From positions 18,967,531 to 19,031,530 of the forward strand of contig NC_063443.1 of the NCBI RefSeq assembly GCF_020379485.1: a stretch of 64,000 nt of DNA, given 5' to 3'. The notes beneath the pieces were generated by a model, which saw nothing but the letters and a program-made list of their open reading frames with translations, searched no databases and had not been told where the DNA came from. Positions 12,704 through 23,790 of the stretch are shown in pieces. Position numbers and translations under genes: made by a program. Source of the DNA: Brassica napus (Eukaryota > Streptophyta > Magnoliopsida > Brassicales > Brassicaceae). Numbering within the stretch: position 1 is the stretch's first letter; every line of letters starts with the position of its first letter.

Positions 12704-13504
12704 TGGATTTTCTGAGTTAGGGCTTTAAAAGTCTAGGATTATCCTTTTAATTCTTCTCCTTTCTAATTTGTATTACCTTTTTTCATTGCAAAAACTTATC
12801 TTTGTTGACCTACCTAGGCCTATGTTGCACTGAGACGGATACGTGGACATAAACGGATGAAAAACAAGAAAAACTAAAAATTTATAGATGCAAATATAAC
12901 ACAAAATTGAAAAGATTGTTGTGAAAAATTGTACATAATTTACCAATCAATCAATAATTATTAAGTGGAATCCCATGTGAATCAGCAAAGACCCGAAACA
13001 CAACTTACAACTTTCATCGTACTATGCTTTCCAAAGAGCAACTCTTTTCATTGGATAGATGTATGTTATACTTGAAAATTTCACATAGCTTTTCTGAGTA
13101 TTTTAAAGCTTTAAAAGTTTAGGATTATCCTTTTAATTCTTCTCCTTTCTAATTTGTATTATCTTTTTGTCATTGCAAAAACTTGAGAATCCAGCCCAAC
13201 ATCCTTGTTGATCTACCTAGGCCCATGTTGCACTGAGACGGATACGGGAACAGAAACGGATAAAAAACAAGAAAAACCAAAAATTTATAGATACGAATAT
13301 AACACAAAATAGAAAAGATTGTTGTAAAAATTGTACATCATTTACCAATCAAGCAATAACTATTAAGTGGAATCTCGTGTGAATCAGCAAGGACCCGAAA
13401 CACAACTTACAACTTTCATTGTACTATACTACTATGCTCTCCAAAGAGCAACTCTTCTCACTGGATAGATGTATGTTATACTTGAAAATGGCACATAGCT
13501 TTTA
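12704..13504. repeat. Tandem duplication, two units of about 390-400 bp
   Basis: Unit 1 (about 12,704-13,089) and unit 2 (about 13,090-13,504) align along their length at an offset of 386 bp. For example, GCTTTAAAAGTCTAGGATTA at 12,722 matches GCTTTAAAAGTTTAGGATTA at 13,108, and both units end near a GATGTATGTTATACTTGAAA stretch. Divergence is a few percent with small indels. Neither unit has coding potential. It lies just downstream of the GYRB3-like gene. Confidence 0.85.
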
Positions 13505-14650
13505 CCAAACTAAATTTATTTTGTCACCAAAAGAAATTAAAGTTGTACTAACCAGTCTTTGTCCTGGCTTCAACGGAGAATATAACTATTGCTGACTGGT
13601 TTCAATAAGGTTAGCGGCATTGCACACCAGCCAAAACTGAATGAGATAGAACCTCTTCTTCAAGACGACAGGTGAAATCAAGGAATTCCAACAACGAATT
13701 TTATCCATCTCCAAGATATGATTATCGTTTTCTGAAAACATAACTAGACAGACTAGCTATCTAGTTCTCGAGGAACGACTTCCAACGAGTAAGCCAACAG
13801 CTGCCTAGACCACTATTTGGAACTTTGTACATACAATATGCGGACCTAACTGGAAATTTCTAGAACAAAGCAATAGAACTATAGATATACAAACTTAACC
13901 AAGTTTAATAAAGCGTTTGATTGGTTTTCAAAGATATCACACATGAGTACAATCATAAAGAAACTACACTGTTTTCAAACATGAAAATAGTCACTGTAAA
14001 TTGTCACGTTGAAACCTTCAAAACCTCCATCCTCATCGAAATGTGTCTTGTTGTACCTTCCAGTCCTAAATGAACCATTACACAAAGTGGCAAACAGTAT
14101 GGAAAATCACAATGCTTTTCAGATTTGAAACTAACAGAAGAGTACCTCTCATGAAGAGGGATTTTGATGGGGAGAATCTCTTCGAGGGAGGTGGAAGAGA
14201 CAGTCATCTCTAATTGCATAAATCTTGAATCTATTGACTTCCGGTGTAGGGGTAGGTGTTTGAATACATGTTTGGGTTTGAATTCGCTATTTTGGTATTT
14301 GGGTATAGAACCTATTCGGATATTCTTATACTTCGGATTGGGTTCGTGTATTTATACTTAAAAAAACAATAAATCTGAATCAAATAATAATGTGTATGTT
14401 ATAAGGCACAACAATATAGTATTAATCAAACAACGAGAAAATAGGTTGTTAACCAAAGAGCATCAAGTACTCATATACTTTACCAAAGCAACCTTCGAAA
14501 AAGATTGTATCTTCCAATAGAATCGAAAGGTATGGAGAAATTAAAGACGAAACCATTAAATCCACGGTGGAGGTGGGATTAGGTCTAGCGTGAACTATGA
14601 AAAATAAATGAATGAGTCTAAATTATTATGGATTTATGATTTACTATATA

Positions 14651-14932
14651 TACATTCAGATATTTCGGATATCCATTCGGGCATCTAGTACTATTCGATC
14701 GGGATCGAATATTCAATCTCCTCTAACTCAATATATGTTCAGATATTTTTATAGATCAAATAGGGTTTGAGTTCAGATTTTTCTGATTGGGTTCGGTTCT
14801 AGGTATAAGATAAAATTCAGACCTACACTATACTAAACAATCTATTTGATTTATAAAAATATCCGAACATGTATTGAGTTAGAAGAGATTGGATACCTGA
14901 TCAGTTAATACCCGAAATATCCGAACATGTAT
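14651..14932. repeat. Fold-back (imperfect inverted repeat) element
   Basis: The left arm (about 14,651-14,765) and the reverse complement of the right arm (about 14,840-14,932) match over roughly 90 bp. CTCCTCTAACTCAATATATG on the left pairs with the right-arm segment around 14,870-14,890, flanked on both sides by matching ATATTTCGG and GATATTTTTATA blocks. The arms are separated by about 75 bp. The arms carry the ATCCGAA/TTCGGAT motif common in Brassicaceae low-copy repeats. Related motif runs occur at 14,240-14,350 and at 33.1-33.6 kb. Confidence 0.6.
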
Positions 14933-15736
14933 TAAGAAGCTAAGAGAAGATTCTAGGGAGCTATGATAAATCAACAAATCCTTTTGGCCGATGCCTGACA
15001 ATTTCCTGAACTCTAGCGAAAGGGTAGAACGTCAAGGTGAGCGCTCAAAGATTTGTTAATCGTTACAAACAAGAAGATTTATGTCGAACTTGTGGTCTCT
15101 CTTGATTGTTTTTTCCTTATTTCAATATAATTTGTTTAGATTATTTGTGGCTTATCTCAGATATTATACGAAGAGCGGAATTATTCTCATAAAATTTAAA
15201 GAATTAGAGACTACCAGAAAGCTTTGCAGGAAAAGAAAAGAGTGAATATTAACATAAGGTGATTTATTTTCTGAAGATATTGGGGGACATGTCTGAAGGC
15301 TCCAATTACAAAAACTTGGTCAAAGTACAGAGATAGCAGCTAATGTTTGAGTTTGGTGAATACTAACATTATTTAATCTGGAGAATTTTGGTTTTAGTAG
15401 TAGTATTGTATAATTGATTTGCACTTATGTGGCCTAGTCTGTAAAGCTTGTATGATATTGAATTTCTTTGTATAGAGTAAGCATGAATCTTTGTGACAAA
15501 AAAAAAGAAAAAAAAAGAGTAAGCATGAATCTAGTATCAATTCAGAATCCTATACCAACTCAGAAAATATGATCATGACCTTTACATTATTAAGTATAAT
15601 AATAATCTCTGTTTAATACATACAAACACCACACGGATAGTATAAGAAAGTTCAGATTGAGCTGCTATATTAAAAGCCACTAATAGTAATAGATAACATA
15701 AGGAAGCTTGACACACTGTATTCATCTTTTTTTGTC

Positions 15737-16129
15737 TTAGAAACACATCTCACAAATCCAGCAGCAGCATAGTGCAAAGAGACTGCATAGTAAGAAACAA
15801 ACAAAGAAACACATACACAAGAGTTAGTCTTAAAGAAAAAACAGAAACAGAGTTATTGATCTGTTTAATGATTTTATTTGGTACGTATAGCTTTTACCAT
15901 CCTTCAATGAAGCCTCTGTCTCCTTTCTGCTTTGTCTCGAATGGCTTCTTCTTATTCTTGTCTTGTCCCGGTTGTTCAAAGACTTCTTCTGCAGCTGGAT
16001 ACCCTGTATATAGAGGTAAGTACTACAACTTTGCTTCAGAAAAATGTTTTCATTGTTATAATCCCTAAACGAACAATACTGACCTGGTGGAAAATGTTGA
16101 TCTTCTGCGGTTCTCATGTCCTTCTGCAT
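15737..16129 (-). CDS. CYSTM family small cysteine-rich membrane protein (65 aa, three exons)
   Basis: Three short exons, 16129-16084, 16003-15898 and 15782-15737, have GT/AG borders and join in frame to a 65-residue protein. The N-terminal half is hydrophilic with the PPGYP motif typical of the family, followed by a Lys-rich stretch. The C-terminus GFIEGCLFALCCCWICEMCF is the diagnostic CYSTM module: a short membrane-associated segment with clustered Cys and a terminal Cys-Phe. CYSTM proteins are small, stress-induced, plasma-membrane or ER-associated proteins that form dimers and are linked to stress tolerance. The Cys module spans the last intron. Its position between the GYRB3-like and dehydrogenase genes fits a CYSTM locus near At5g04080. 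A TATA box on the minus strand (16,269-16,276) lies about 140 bp upstream, and a retroposon sits just beyond it. The start codon choice could shift if an upstream exon exists. Confidence 0.88.
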
Positions 16130-16268
16130 CTTTTCTTACCGAGGAAGCTCCACTCTTTCAGTTCGCAAGTGGAAACACAGACAAGCGGATTGTGATGGAG
16201 TGATTGGGGAATATAATTCTTGGCTTGGTTATAATAAGATAAAACATTATGTTGTGAGTATACTTCTC

Positions 16269-16276
16269 TTTATATA
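16269..16276 (-). promoter_or_regulatory. TATA box of the CYSTM gene
   Basis: TATATAAA on the minus strand, about 140 bp upstream of the ATG at 16,129. It overlaps the start of the 177-bp duplicated block, so the core promoter survives on the gene-proximal side of the retroposon. Confidence 0.6.
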
Positions 16277-17497
16277 AGCTGTCATCTAATAAAGCTATTG
16301 TAGTGGCGGCAGTGGCAGGTGTAATATTCTTGTATTTTTTAGACTTTCGGCTTATTCGTTTATCATCTCCATACCTTCCTTCACACTTGTTTTTCTTGGC
16401 TTGCTCTTGTCACTGTCTTATTGGAGAGTTTTACAAACTGAAGCACTTTTATTCGGGTCCGGTGATCGGCCGGCGCGTGAACGTACGTGCCGTCACCAGA
16501 GCCCCTAAAGCCACCTTTAAAGTCTTCGATCTTCGCTTTGCTGACGTCTCCTCCCTTCTTCGCCTTGCCTGAGTTCTGGAAGAAGGCCGTCCATGGCGGA
16601 TCTGGTTCTGGTGTAAAGGCACGGTCGTGGTGAGGAAAATGCGGTGAAACTCTTTGTGCGACTATTTGGTTTTGTCTCCGGGAGGCGGAGGCTCCGTCAG
16701 CTCCGTCGACGCCGGTTCATGTCCCGGAGAGGTGGAGGCTACGTTTAGCTCTGCCGTCGTCGGTCTAGATTACGGGAGGTGAAGGTGTTCCATGCCTTGC
16801 CTCGCCGTCGGTTGGTTCCCTAGCTTCATTTTTTAGGGTTTAGTCTGTTTCTTTCCTTTTAGTATTGTCGCTTTTGGTTGGTTTGGATTGGTGGTGACGA
16901 CGTCGGAGGACGATCGAAGCTCGACCAAGGTTAACGGTGATGGTTTCCGCGAAGTCTTCCTCTCGGTGATTGCGACGAATGGTGACAGATGAGATCTTGA
17001 TCAGTCGATTGATGCTCTCCGAAATTGGGCTCACGTGTGTCGAAGACGTTTGGCGGTGGTGATGGTGTGGAGTCAGTGAGCTCAGGTGGATCTGGATGAA
17101 CCGACGGTTGGTTCCCGGTGTTGATTCGAAGCGAGGGCGACGTCGGTACCGCAGCGTTTGTCCGCGCGGCGACGAAGCCTCATGTATATTAGGATTTCTC
17201 GTTGTTGGGTTTTAGGCCCAAAATTTTATTGTTTTTTGTCCGATTTTATGGGCTTCTGTATGTTTGTAATGAGGGTTTTTAGGCCTATTAATCAAAAATC
17301 TATTGATGGAAAAAAAAAAAATAAGCTGTCATCTAATAAAGCTATTGTAGTGGCGGCAGTGGCAGGTGTAATATTCTTGTATTTTTTAGACTTTCGGCTT
17401 ATTCGTTTATCATCTCCATACCTTCCTTCACACTTGTTTTTCTTGGCTTGCTCTTGTCACTGTCTTATTGGAGAGTTTTACAAACTGAAGCACTTTT
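16274..17497 (+). mobile_element. Poly(A) retroposon flanked by a perfect 177-bp direct repeat
   Basis: The 177-bp sequences 16,274-16,450 and 17,321-17,497 are identical base for base. The 870 bp between them (16,451-17,320) is GC-rich, unlike the surroundings, and ends in an 11-A tract (17,310-17,320) directly against the second copy. A poly(A) 3' end next to a duplicated target is the hallmark of target-primed reverse transcription, as used by LINE-type elements. The insert has no intact reverse transcriptase or other recognisable domain, so it is a 5'-truncated or non-autonomous copy. Its 3' part resembles transcript 3'-UTR sequence. A 177-bp target duplication is far longer than the usual 7-20 bp. 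Confidence 0.8.
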
Positions 17498-17680
17498 TTC
17501 TAAGTTTGAAATGATTTTTGATTTTGTCAGTTTTAGAAAACTATATAGTTACCCTTATGTTGGTTTAAATTATATTTTTATTTGGAATCTTAATTTTCTG
17601 AAAACATTAGTCACCAGTATAGGTGACTCACCACGATTGGATTAAAAGTAGTATTGTTATTGTAAGATTAACTCCAGAAG

Positions 17681-17727
17681 CAATCTCTGCTGGTAGGCTA
17701 ACGTATAGGGGCATCTTATAATCTTTT
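17681..17727 (-). pseudogene. Short relic related to the PMT methyltransferase coding sequence
   Basis: These 47 bp match 22,249-22,292 inside the PMT7-like gene at roughly 85%, including TCTCTGCTGGT and TTATAATCTTT. That segment encodes the conserved IRWPTSRDY region. The flanks do not match, and a C-rich simple repeat follows immediately. Confidence 0.5.
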
Positions 17728-17736
17728 GATTTTCTT

Positions 17737-17790
17737 GGCCGGCCCTGCCCTGCCCCGCCCTGCCCCTGCCCTGCCCTTCCCTTGGCCCCT
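17737..17790. repeat. C-rich simple repeat (CCCTGCC-type)
   Basis: An irregular run of CCCTG/CCCTGCC/CCCCG units on the plus strand, directly next to the PMT-like relic. It is the strongest C-rich patch in an otherwise AT-rich spacer. Confidence 0.75.
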
Positions 17791-18200
17791 GTCCCATCTT
17801 GTTGAATGTTAGGTCTAAATAATCGTACTTTAATTTGGATGGCTCAAAAGTTGACAACTAAATCCCCTCTTCAAAAGTTTCTTAATACGAAGAATCTACT
17901 TTTCACAGGAAAATTTTAAATTACGGAAAGACAAAATGTCACTCTTCTTTTAATTGATTGAAGGAGTTAGCCCACAAGGAGAAGAAGGCCCAAAAAAGTT
18001 TTGTAATAATCGAAAAAGCCCGTCTAAGGCCCATGACAGACTACTCTCCCAACGCTCATGGAGCAATGATTCAGTCACTGAACCAAGATACTTCCAAACT
18101 GCCAAGAAGAGGCAAGGCCACATTAAACTATATATCTCTAAAAGACTCTTGAACAAATCAGAAAGTTTCTACAGTTTGGATTCTATGACTATGTCATCTT

Positions 18201-20136
18201 TCAAGTGTGAGTTTGCTGCAGCTCATCAAATATGAGACATGAAGTGTCCCATAGTTCCTTAGCAAGTTTCGGATCACGAGAAACCGCTGAGGATTCGATG
18301 GTCCTCCCGTTTCCTCCAAAGAAATATTTGCCTGACACTTCCTGCACAATGTCCATTTACAAATTAAAAATTAGAGCTCATCAACCACATCAAGAGCTGA
18401 TGAAGAATTCTCAAAAACAGAATGTCTTACAGGTGGGGCTAAAGCAGCATCAATGACAGATTCAGCTGCTTCCGCTGAGGACTGCATGAGTCTAAAAACC
18501 TTGAGACTAAAAAACGCCAAGACTTGTATATATGAAGGAAGCTCATGCATTATGTTAGTTTTCACTGCTCCTGGATCTACCGCTCTGCAAACAAAAGAAC
18601 CATAATCCCAAAATCTTACAAGGTTGGCAAGAAGATCAAAGATAAATGATAGAAGTGCCTACGCAACAGAGATGTGATGTGAATCATCCGTGAGGCGAAG
18701 CTGTCTATGAAGCTCGTATGAGAAGAGTAGAACGCATACTTTTTCAATAAAAAGAAAGCAACACTATATAAGCATCATCATCATCATGATCATCATGATG
18801 CAAAGGAAAAAACGATTACGCTTGGCTTTACATTTGGAATACTGATAGATACTAGCGCATGGATATTGCTTTGATTCAGAAGAGTACACTCCCGTAACTG
18901 AATCCTTGTCAAACCTCGCAGAAAAAACTACAGAACAAAGATATACACATCAGGTATCTCTTACTTACTCTCTCATAGTAGATGGAGAAGATGATCACCA
19001 GAACGATGTGTGAAAGAAGTAACATTAACGACACGTGAAGGCACAGGGCTGTTTCTCAGAAGCGGTAGAAGTAGTTTTGTCAAGGAGAATGCACCGATAT
19101 AGTTTGTAGCCATCATCCTGAGAAATATAAAGAGTGTACCTAAACCAATAGAGTTCAAAAAGGTTGTGAAAACCATAAAAGACAACAACCTTTACCTGTC
19201 AAAGCCTTCAACGGTTGGTCGACTCGTTGTAGCTAGTATTCCAGCGTTGTTAACCAACAGTTGGATAGAGGAATGTATCTCTGATTCTGAAAGCCACTGC
19301 TCTAGAGAGTTCCTGAACTTTGAAACTGATTGGAAAGAAGAAATGTCAACTTCAAAAGCTTTGAGTTGAGCATCTTCGTTCTGCTTCTTGATTTCAGCCA
19401 ACGTCTGTCAAACCACAAAGATTACTGCATCAATAAAAAAAATGCAAATGAGGAAGCTGGGAATCATAGGGACCGTAGAGAACCTTTGATAGTAATTGAG
19501 AGGACCGTCCAACTGCAATTAAGAAAAAAAAATTCAAGGAAGATTAACACAATGAAGAAGACATGTTCCAACAAGTTAATACTCTACTAATGCATTGTCT
19601 CATATTAATAAAAAAACATCTATTCCATAACAAGTTATCCTCTGCTACTGCACTGCCTCATATATATAAACATCTATTTCATAAACAAGATGTACTGAAC
19701 AATGCACTTTGGGTAAGAATCACAGAACAAAACAATCTTGCTTCTAAGTGAAAGTAACAGTGTTTTACCAAGAAGGACGTAGAAGCCTTTCCTTGAAAGA
19801 GCAAACGCAGTTGCCTTACCAAGACCCGAAGTAGCCTGTTAATAAGTTTAATTGTAGTCAATACATAACATCACACAGTAATGGTACATTAGGAGAAGAG
19901 AGAAAATGACTTACACCAGTGATAACACAAATAGGTCTGTGTGAAGAAGAAGAAGAAGAAGTATTCATCATGGAGGAAGAAGAAGAAAAGGAAGTTGTTG
20001 ATTTTGAGCCAAAGAACCTTCCTTTAAGCAATTGAAAGTAAGAAGAAAGTAGAGCAAAGTTCCAGAACAGAGCCATCCTCAAGAAATCAGAAGAGCAGGT
20101 AAAACGCAAAGCCTCCTTCAGCTTCTCCATTTCCAT
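18201..20136 (-). CDS. Short-chain dehydrogenase/reductase (NAD(P)-binding Rossmann fold)
   Basis: Nine exons can be followed on the minus strand (for example 20136-19915, 19835-19769, 19512-19484, 19404-19196, ending at a TGA at 18,201), giving about 370 aa. An N-terminal hydrophobic stretch (FLRMALFWNFALLSSYFQLL) suggests membrane anchoring. The cofactor motif TGATSGLG spans residues about 73-80 across the first intron. The structural motif NNAG is present in LLVNNAGILATT. The catalytic YxxxK is about Tyr243/Lys247 (YQYSK), followed by LCVLLFSYELHRQL. The architecture resembles retinol-dehydrogenase/WW-oxidoreductase-like SDRs; the substrate is unknown. It matches the At5g04070 position. 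A start six codons upstream (20,154) is equally possible. Confidence 0.88.
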
Positions 20137-20515
20137 CAGCTCAATCACTAACAATTGAGATGAAAAAAAACCCTGTTTCCAGATTCAAAGGATCAGCCTT
20201 TATCAGGAAACAATCAAGCCCAGGAGGGCGAGAAGAAAGACAGAGAGAATTGGTGAATATAGCAAATTCAGAAAACCACAGGGACCAATATGAAACATTT
20301 GTGAGTGTATAGAAGCTTTGTCAAATTACATTACAAACCCCAAACTTTTCTTTTTGTTCAAAATTCACCTAAATTTATGAATGTGGTAAAACAGAAAACA
20401 TGTGTACAGACTGGTCAATGGATGAACATTTAAGTTACATACGTAATCTTTTAATTTCTTTTTCTCTTACAAACAAAAAAAATAAAGAAGATTTTCTATG
20501 TCAAAAGCTTATGTT

Positions 20516-22817
20516 TCAGACGATTGCCCAGAACTTCTTTCTGCAAAATAAAACAGTTTCAGTCTTCTTGTACTTGTCTTGAAGCTCATGTGTCTCAACT
20601 TCCCATAGGAACTTAGGAGCCAAGTCTTGTACTTTTGAGATGATTGCTTCCTCGTCTCTAATAATGATGAATCCCTGCAAACACCAAAAACAAGACATGG
20701 CTTATGCAACATAATGAGATGGATTATTTCACCAAGAAGACATGGCTTTATGTAAAATACCATACCTGAGGGCGTATGATGCGGTCCATCTCAAGCATGA
20801 TATCCTCTAGTACACAACCTTCACCGTGGTTTCGATAGTGAGACAAGAGCCTGTCCGCGTGTAGCAGATCGTATGTGCGTGGATACGTTGAGAACGGCTC
20901 ACACCTAAAACAGCATACAAAATATTAACAACCGGTGCTAATGAAAAAACGGTTTGAGTATGAGAATGTGGATCATATTTACCAATCATGGTAAGCACCG
21001 GTTAAGCCTCTCTGGTAAATTCCTGATAAGGTATCGTTCGTGGTAGCAGGCACAACGTTCATGACCCAAACGGGGTATGAGTTCATAGCTGCAGCAAACC
21101 CACCAACGTACGCGTTTGTGTCCATCACATTCCTCACTTCAGTTCTGTTAACCTTCATCAACTCCCAGTAACGGTTCACTTGCTCTCTCCAGAAGTTTGT
21201 GTCCAATGTAAACTCATCTTCGCTGATGCCTAGTGAAAAATCTTTCCAAATGAATCAGACAGAACATAATGTGTTTGAATAGAAGACAATGTACCTAGTT
21301 TTCTTAGACTTGCTGGATATGAAGCTTTTGGTGTGTTCTCACTAATGTCCACACAGTCTCTAAGAGGAACTTTCCATGATGGTTTTGAAACATCTTTTGA
21401 ATCACATATAGTTATAAGCTCAAGCTCTGCGTTCTTCATAAGGCAAGCCTGGTCATCTTGTTTAACCCATATTGCAGTCTGTACCTTCCGGGAGATGAGC
21501 TTCCAGCACATTGCGGTTGTTAGGTTCACCAGCTTATCCCAAATCAGAGGGAAGTCTTTATCCTTTCTATAAGCAGGTGGTGCTGAGTAAACAAAGTATC
21601 CATTGGGTCGGAGAAGTCGATTAACTTCTTTAATCAAGACACCATCTGCAGAATCAAGCGCATGCATTAATACAGAACCAAGCAAGGTATTGACAAGAGG
21701 GATATACCATTTTCATGCCAATCAACACGACATCTTGAGCAGTGAACCATATCAAAGGAGGATGAGGGATATGGCATTTGCTTGGTGGCTATGGCAGAGA
21801 TCATTGCGCCGATTCCTCTCTCCAACGCAAACTGGATTTGGTTCTCATGACCATCTTTAGGAGCAAAAGACATCGTCTGTATACCCAAAGGAAGAAGGTA
21901 AGCAGCAAAGCTAGCAACTCCACATCCAACGTCAAGAACTTGCTCAACACCAGCTGAACGTAAATCACCTGTTTCGTTAGTCGTCATGTTTCCTAGCCTG
22001 AAGTCACATTATACACAAGCACATAGAGGAATGCATTAGAAGTAAGAGTTAATAAATGATAATGAAAGTAAGCAAGAAACAAAGCAAATGATAATCATTA
22101 CATTACCTCTGGATGTATTCAGGAGCTCCGTGTTTGAAATGAGTCCCACCACCAGGGAACCACCACAGCTCCCCTTGTTCATGCACCCAGTTCTGCCCGC
22201 CTTTAACCTCAGCAAGATGCGTATGATTCACATTGCTTCTCCACACATAGTCTCTGCTGGTGGGCCAGCGTATAGGTACCTTATAATCTTTCGGAGGAGG
22301 TACAAGACAGAAGAGACGCTGCTCAAGTGGAGGGCAGTGTCTATCGAGCTCTTCTCTTCTAGAAAGATTCAAGCTTGGGAGAAGCTGTTGCACGTAAGTG
22401 ACGTTGTGACAAGGGATGTACTCGTTGAACTCCAACGGACACACATTCACCCCTCTTTGTGGGATCACGAGAGGAGTTCTCCGGTACGTTTGCTCTACTC
22501 TGTTGGCAAAATCTGATGGACCTGGAACAACAAAGCAATGAGTTGGTTATGTCTTAATTCTAAGTGTTCGATCTAAGAACAGAAACCATATGGGTTTGGA
22601 TCTAACGATATGCATAGAAAAGGAGAGACATTAACCAACCAGATGGCGATGGAGAAGATGAAGACGAAGAATTGGAATAAGAAGAAGGTTGGGGGATGTA
22701 AATAGGTGCGTTGTTTCCGAAGATGTAGCCGGCGAAGAATGATCCAACCACGAGGACGAGAGCCACCATTGCTGTCTGTCCCGATCTGGCCGAACCAAAC
22801 ACATAGCCACCTCCCAT
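20516..22817 (-). CDS. PMT7: Probable methyltransferase PMT7-like (DUF248, type II Golgi membrane protein)
   Basis: QUASIMODO2-like S-adenosylmethionine-dependent methyltransferase, presumed to act in the Golgi on cell-wall polysaccharides such as pectin. Exon 1 encodes a short cytosolic tail, one transmembrane anchor ([18 protein letters not shown]) and a Ser/Pro-rich stem. Later exons show the family blocks in order: [41 protein letters not shown], the SAM-binding motif [81 protein letters not shown] and a C-terminal block ending FCRKKFW. All expected blocks are present and no stop was found across the junctions, so the gene looks functional. It is tandem with the upstream dehydrogenase gene, about 380 bp apart. 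Exact internal exon ends were read only by frame continuity. Confidence 0.92.
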
Positions 22818-23790
22818 GGCTTCTTATTCTTGAGAAATCTTCCTCTTCCTCTTCGTCTTCTCCTACTCACGCTCGCTCTTCGATTACTACCTTTATACTT
22901 TGCTGCTTACTGGAATCATGTGAATCTAATCAGTGACTGAAACCAAGCAAAGTTCTCAAAAAAAGACAGAGACAAGATTAAAAGAAATCTCATTTTTTTT
23001 ATTACCTCTTCAATTGCTTCCTGTCGGCAACCCATGTGACGGACACGTGAGAGATTGTAATACTTTGTCACTTCTCACAGATTGTCCCCAAAACTTCTAT
23101 ATTTGCAGATTAACCCCCGACGTTTTGATTATTGTTCTAGACGTCCTCATGAGTTTCTTTAGCCATAATAGCATAGATAGTTTATTAAGGGAAATTTAAC
23201 CATAATACATACACAAATTTGTGTATATGAGTGTTTTATCAATTGTTTCTATTTTTTATAATTTTTTTAATTAATAAAACTATTTATTTTACTAAGTTTT
23301 AGAAATGAAAAAGATAAAAAAAAAACAAAAAATAGACAAAAAAAAGTTTTATACCAAAAAGTCAACTATACTATTTCTTTTTCCTTCCGGCAAATTTCTC
23401 TATTAACCTCTCACTTCTTACACGGTACAAATAAACACCCTTCTCTTGTAAAACTAAAACCCAAATAGTCACCTGCCTTAGCTTCAGGGTATTTATAAAC
23501 TATCTGCTAACAACTACATTAACAAACATACTTAAATGTCAGATTGATACATTACATAACCGATAAACAAATATTATTCATCTTCTCCCCACCACAAAAC
23601 CTACACTGTTCAGCTTCTAGAAACAAGCAACTAAAACGTTTCTCACCCTAACCACCATTGCTGCATTGTAGTTAATGCCCAAACGCTTTTGACACATATG
23701 AAGCTTCTATTGGCATTGCGCAGTCAAGCAGTAGCTTACGAAGTATTCATCCATTTGGCCATCAAAAAGTGTGTGTGTGTGTGTGTGATA
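22818..23790. other. Intergenic spacer with (TG)n microsatellite
   Basis: Promoter side of the PMT7-like gene and 3' flank of the maturase gene. A (TG)8-type microsatellite lies at about 23,770-23,786, just beyond the maturase stop codon. The spacer is AT-rich with no supported gene. Confidence 0.6.

Larger units (their letters stand above)
12556..15736. other. Repeat-rich intergenic region
   Basis: Apart from the 390-bp tandem duplication (12.7-13.5 kb) and the fold-back structure (14.65-14.93 kb), this region holds AT-rich DNA with short unrecognisable ORFs and no supported gene. Confidence 0.5.

Noticed and set aside
18775..18800. CATCATCAT/GATCATCATGATG run in the dehydrogenase intron as a regulatory palindrome
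   Set aside because: A simple trinucleotide repeat explains it.
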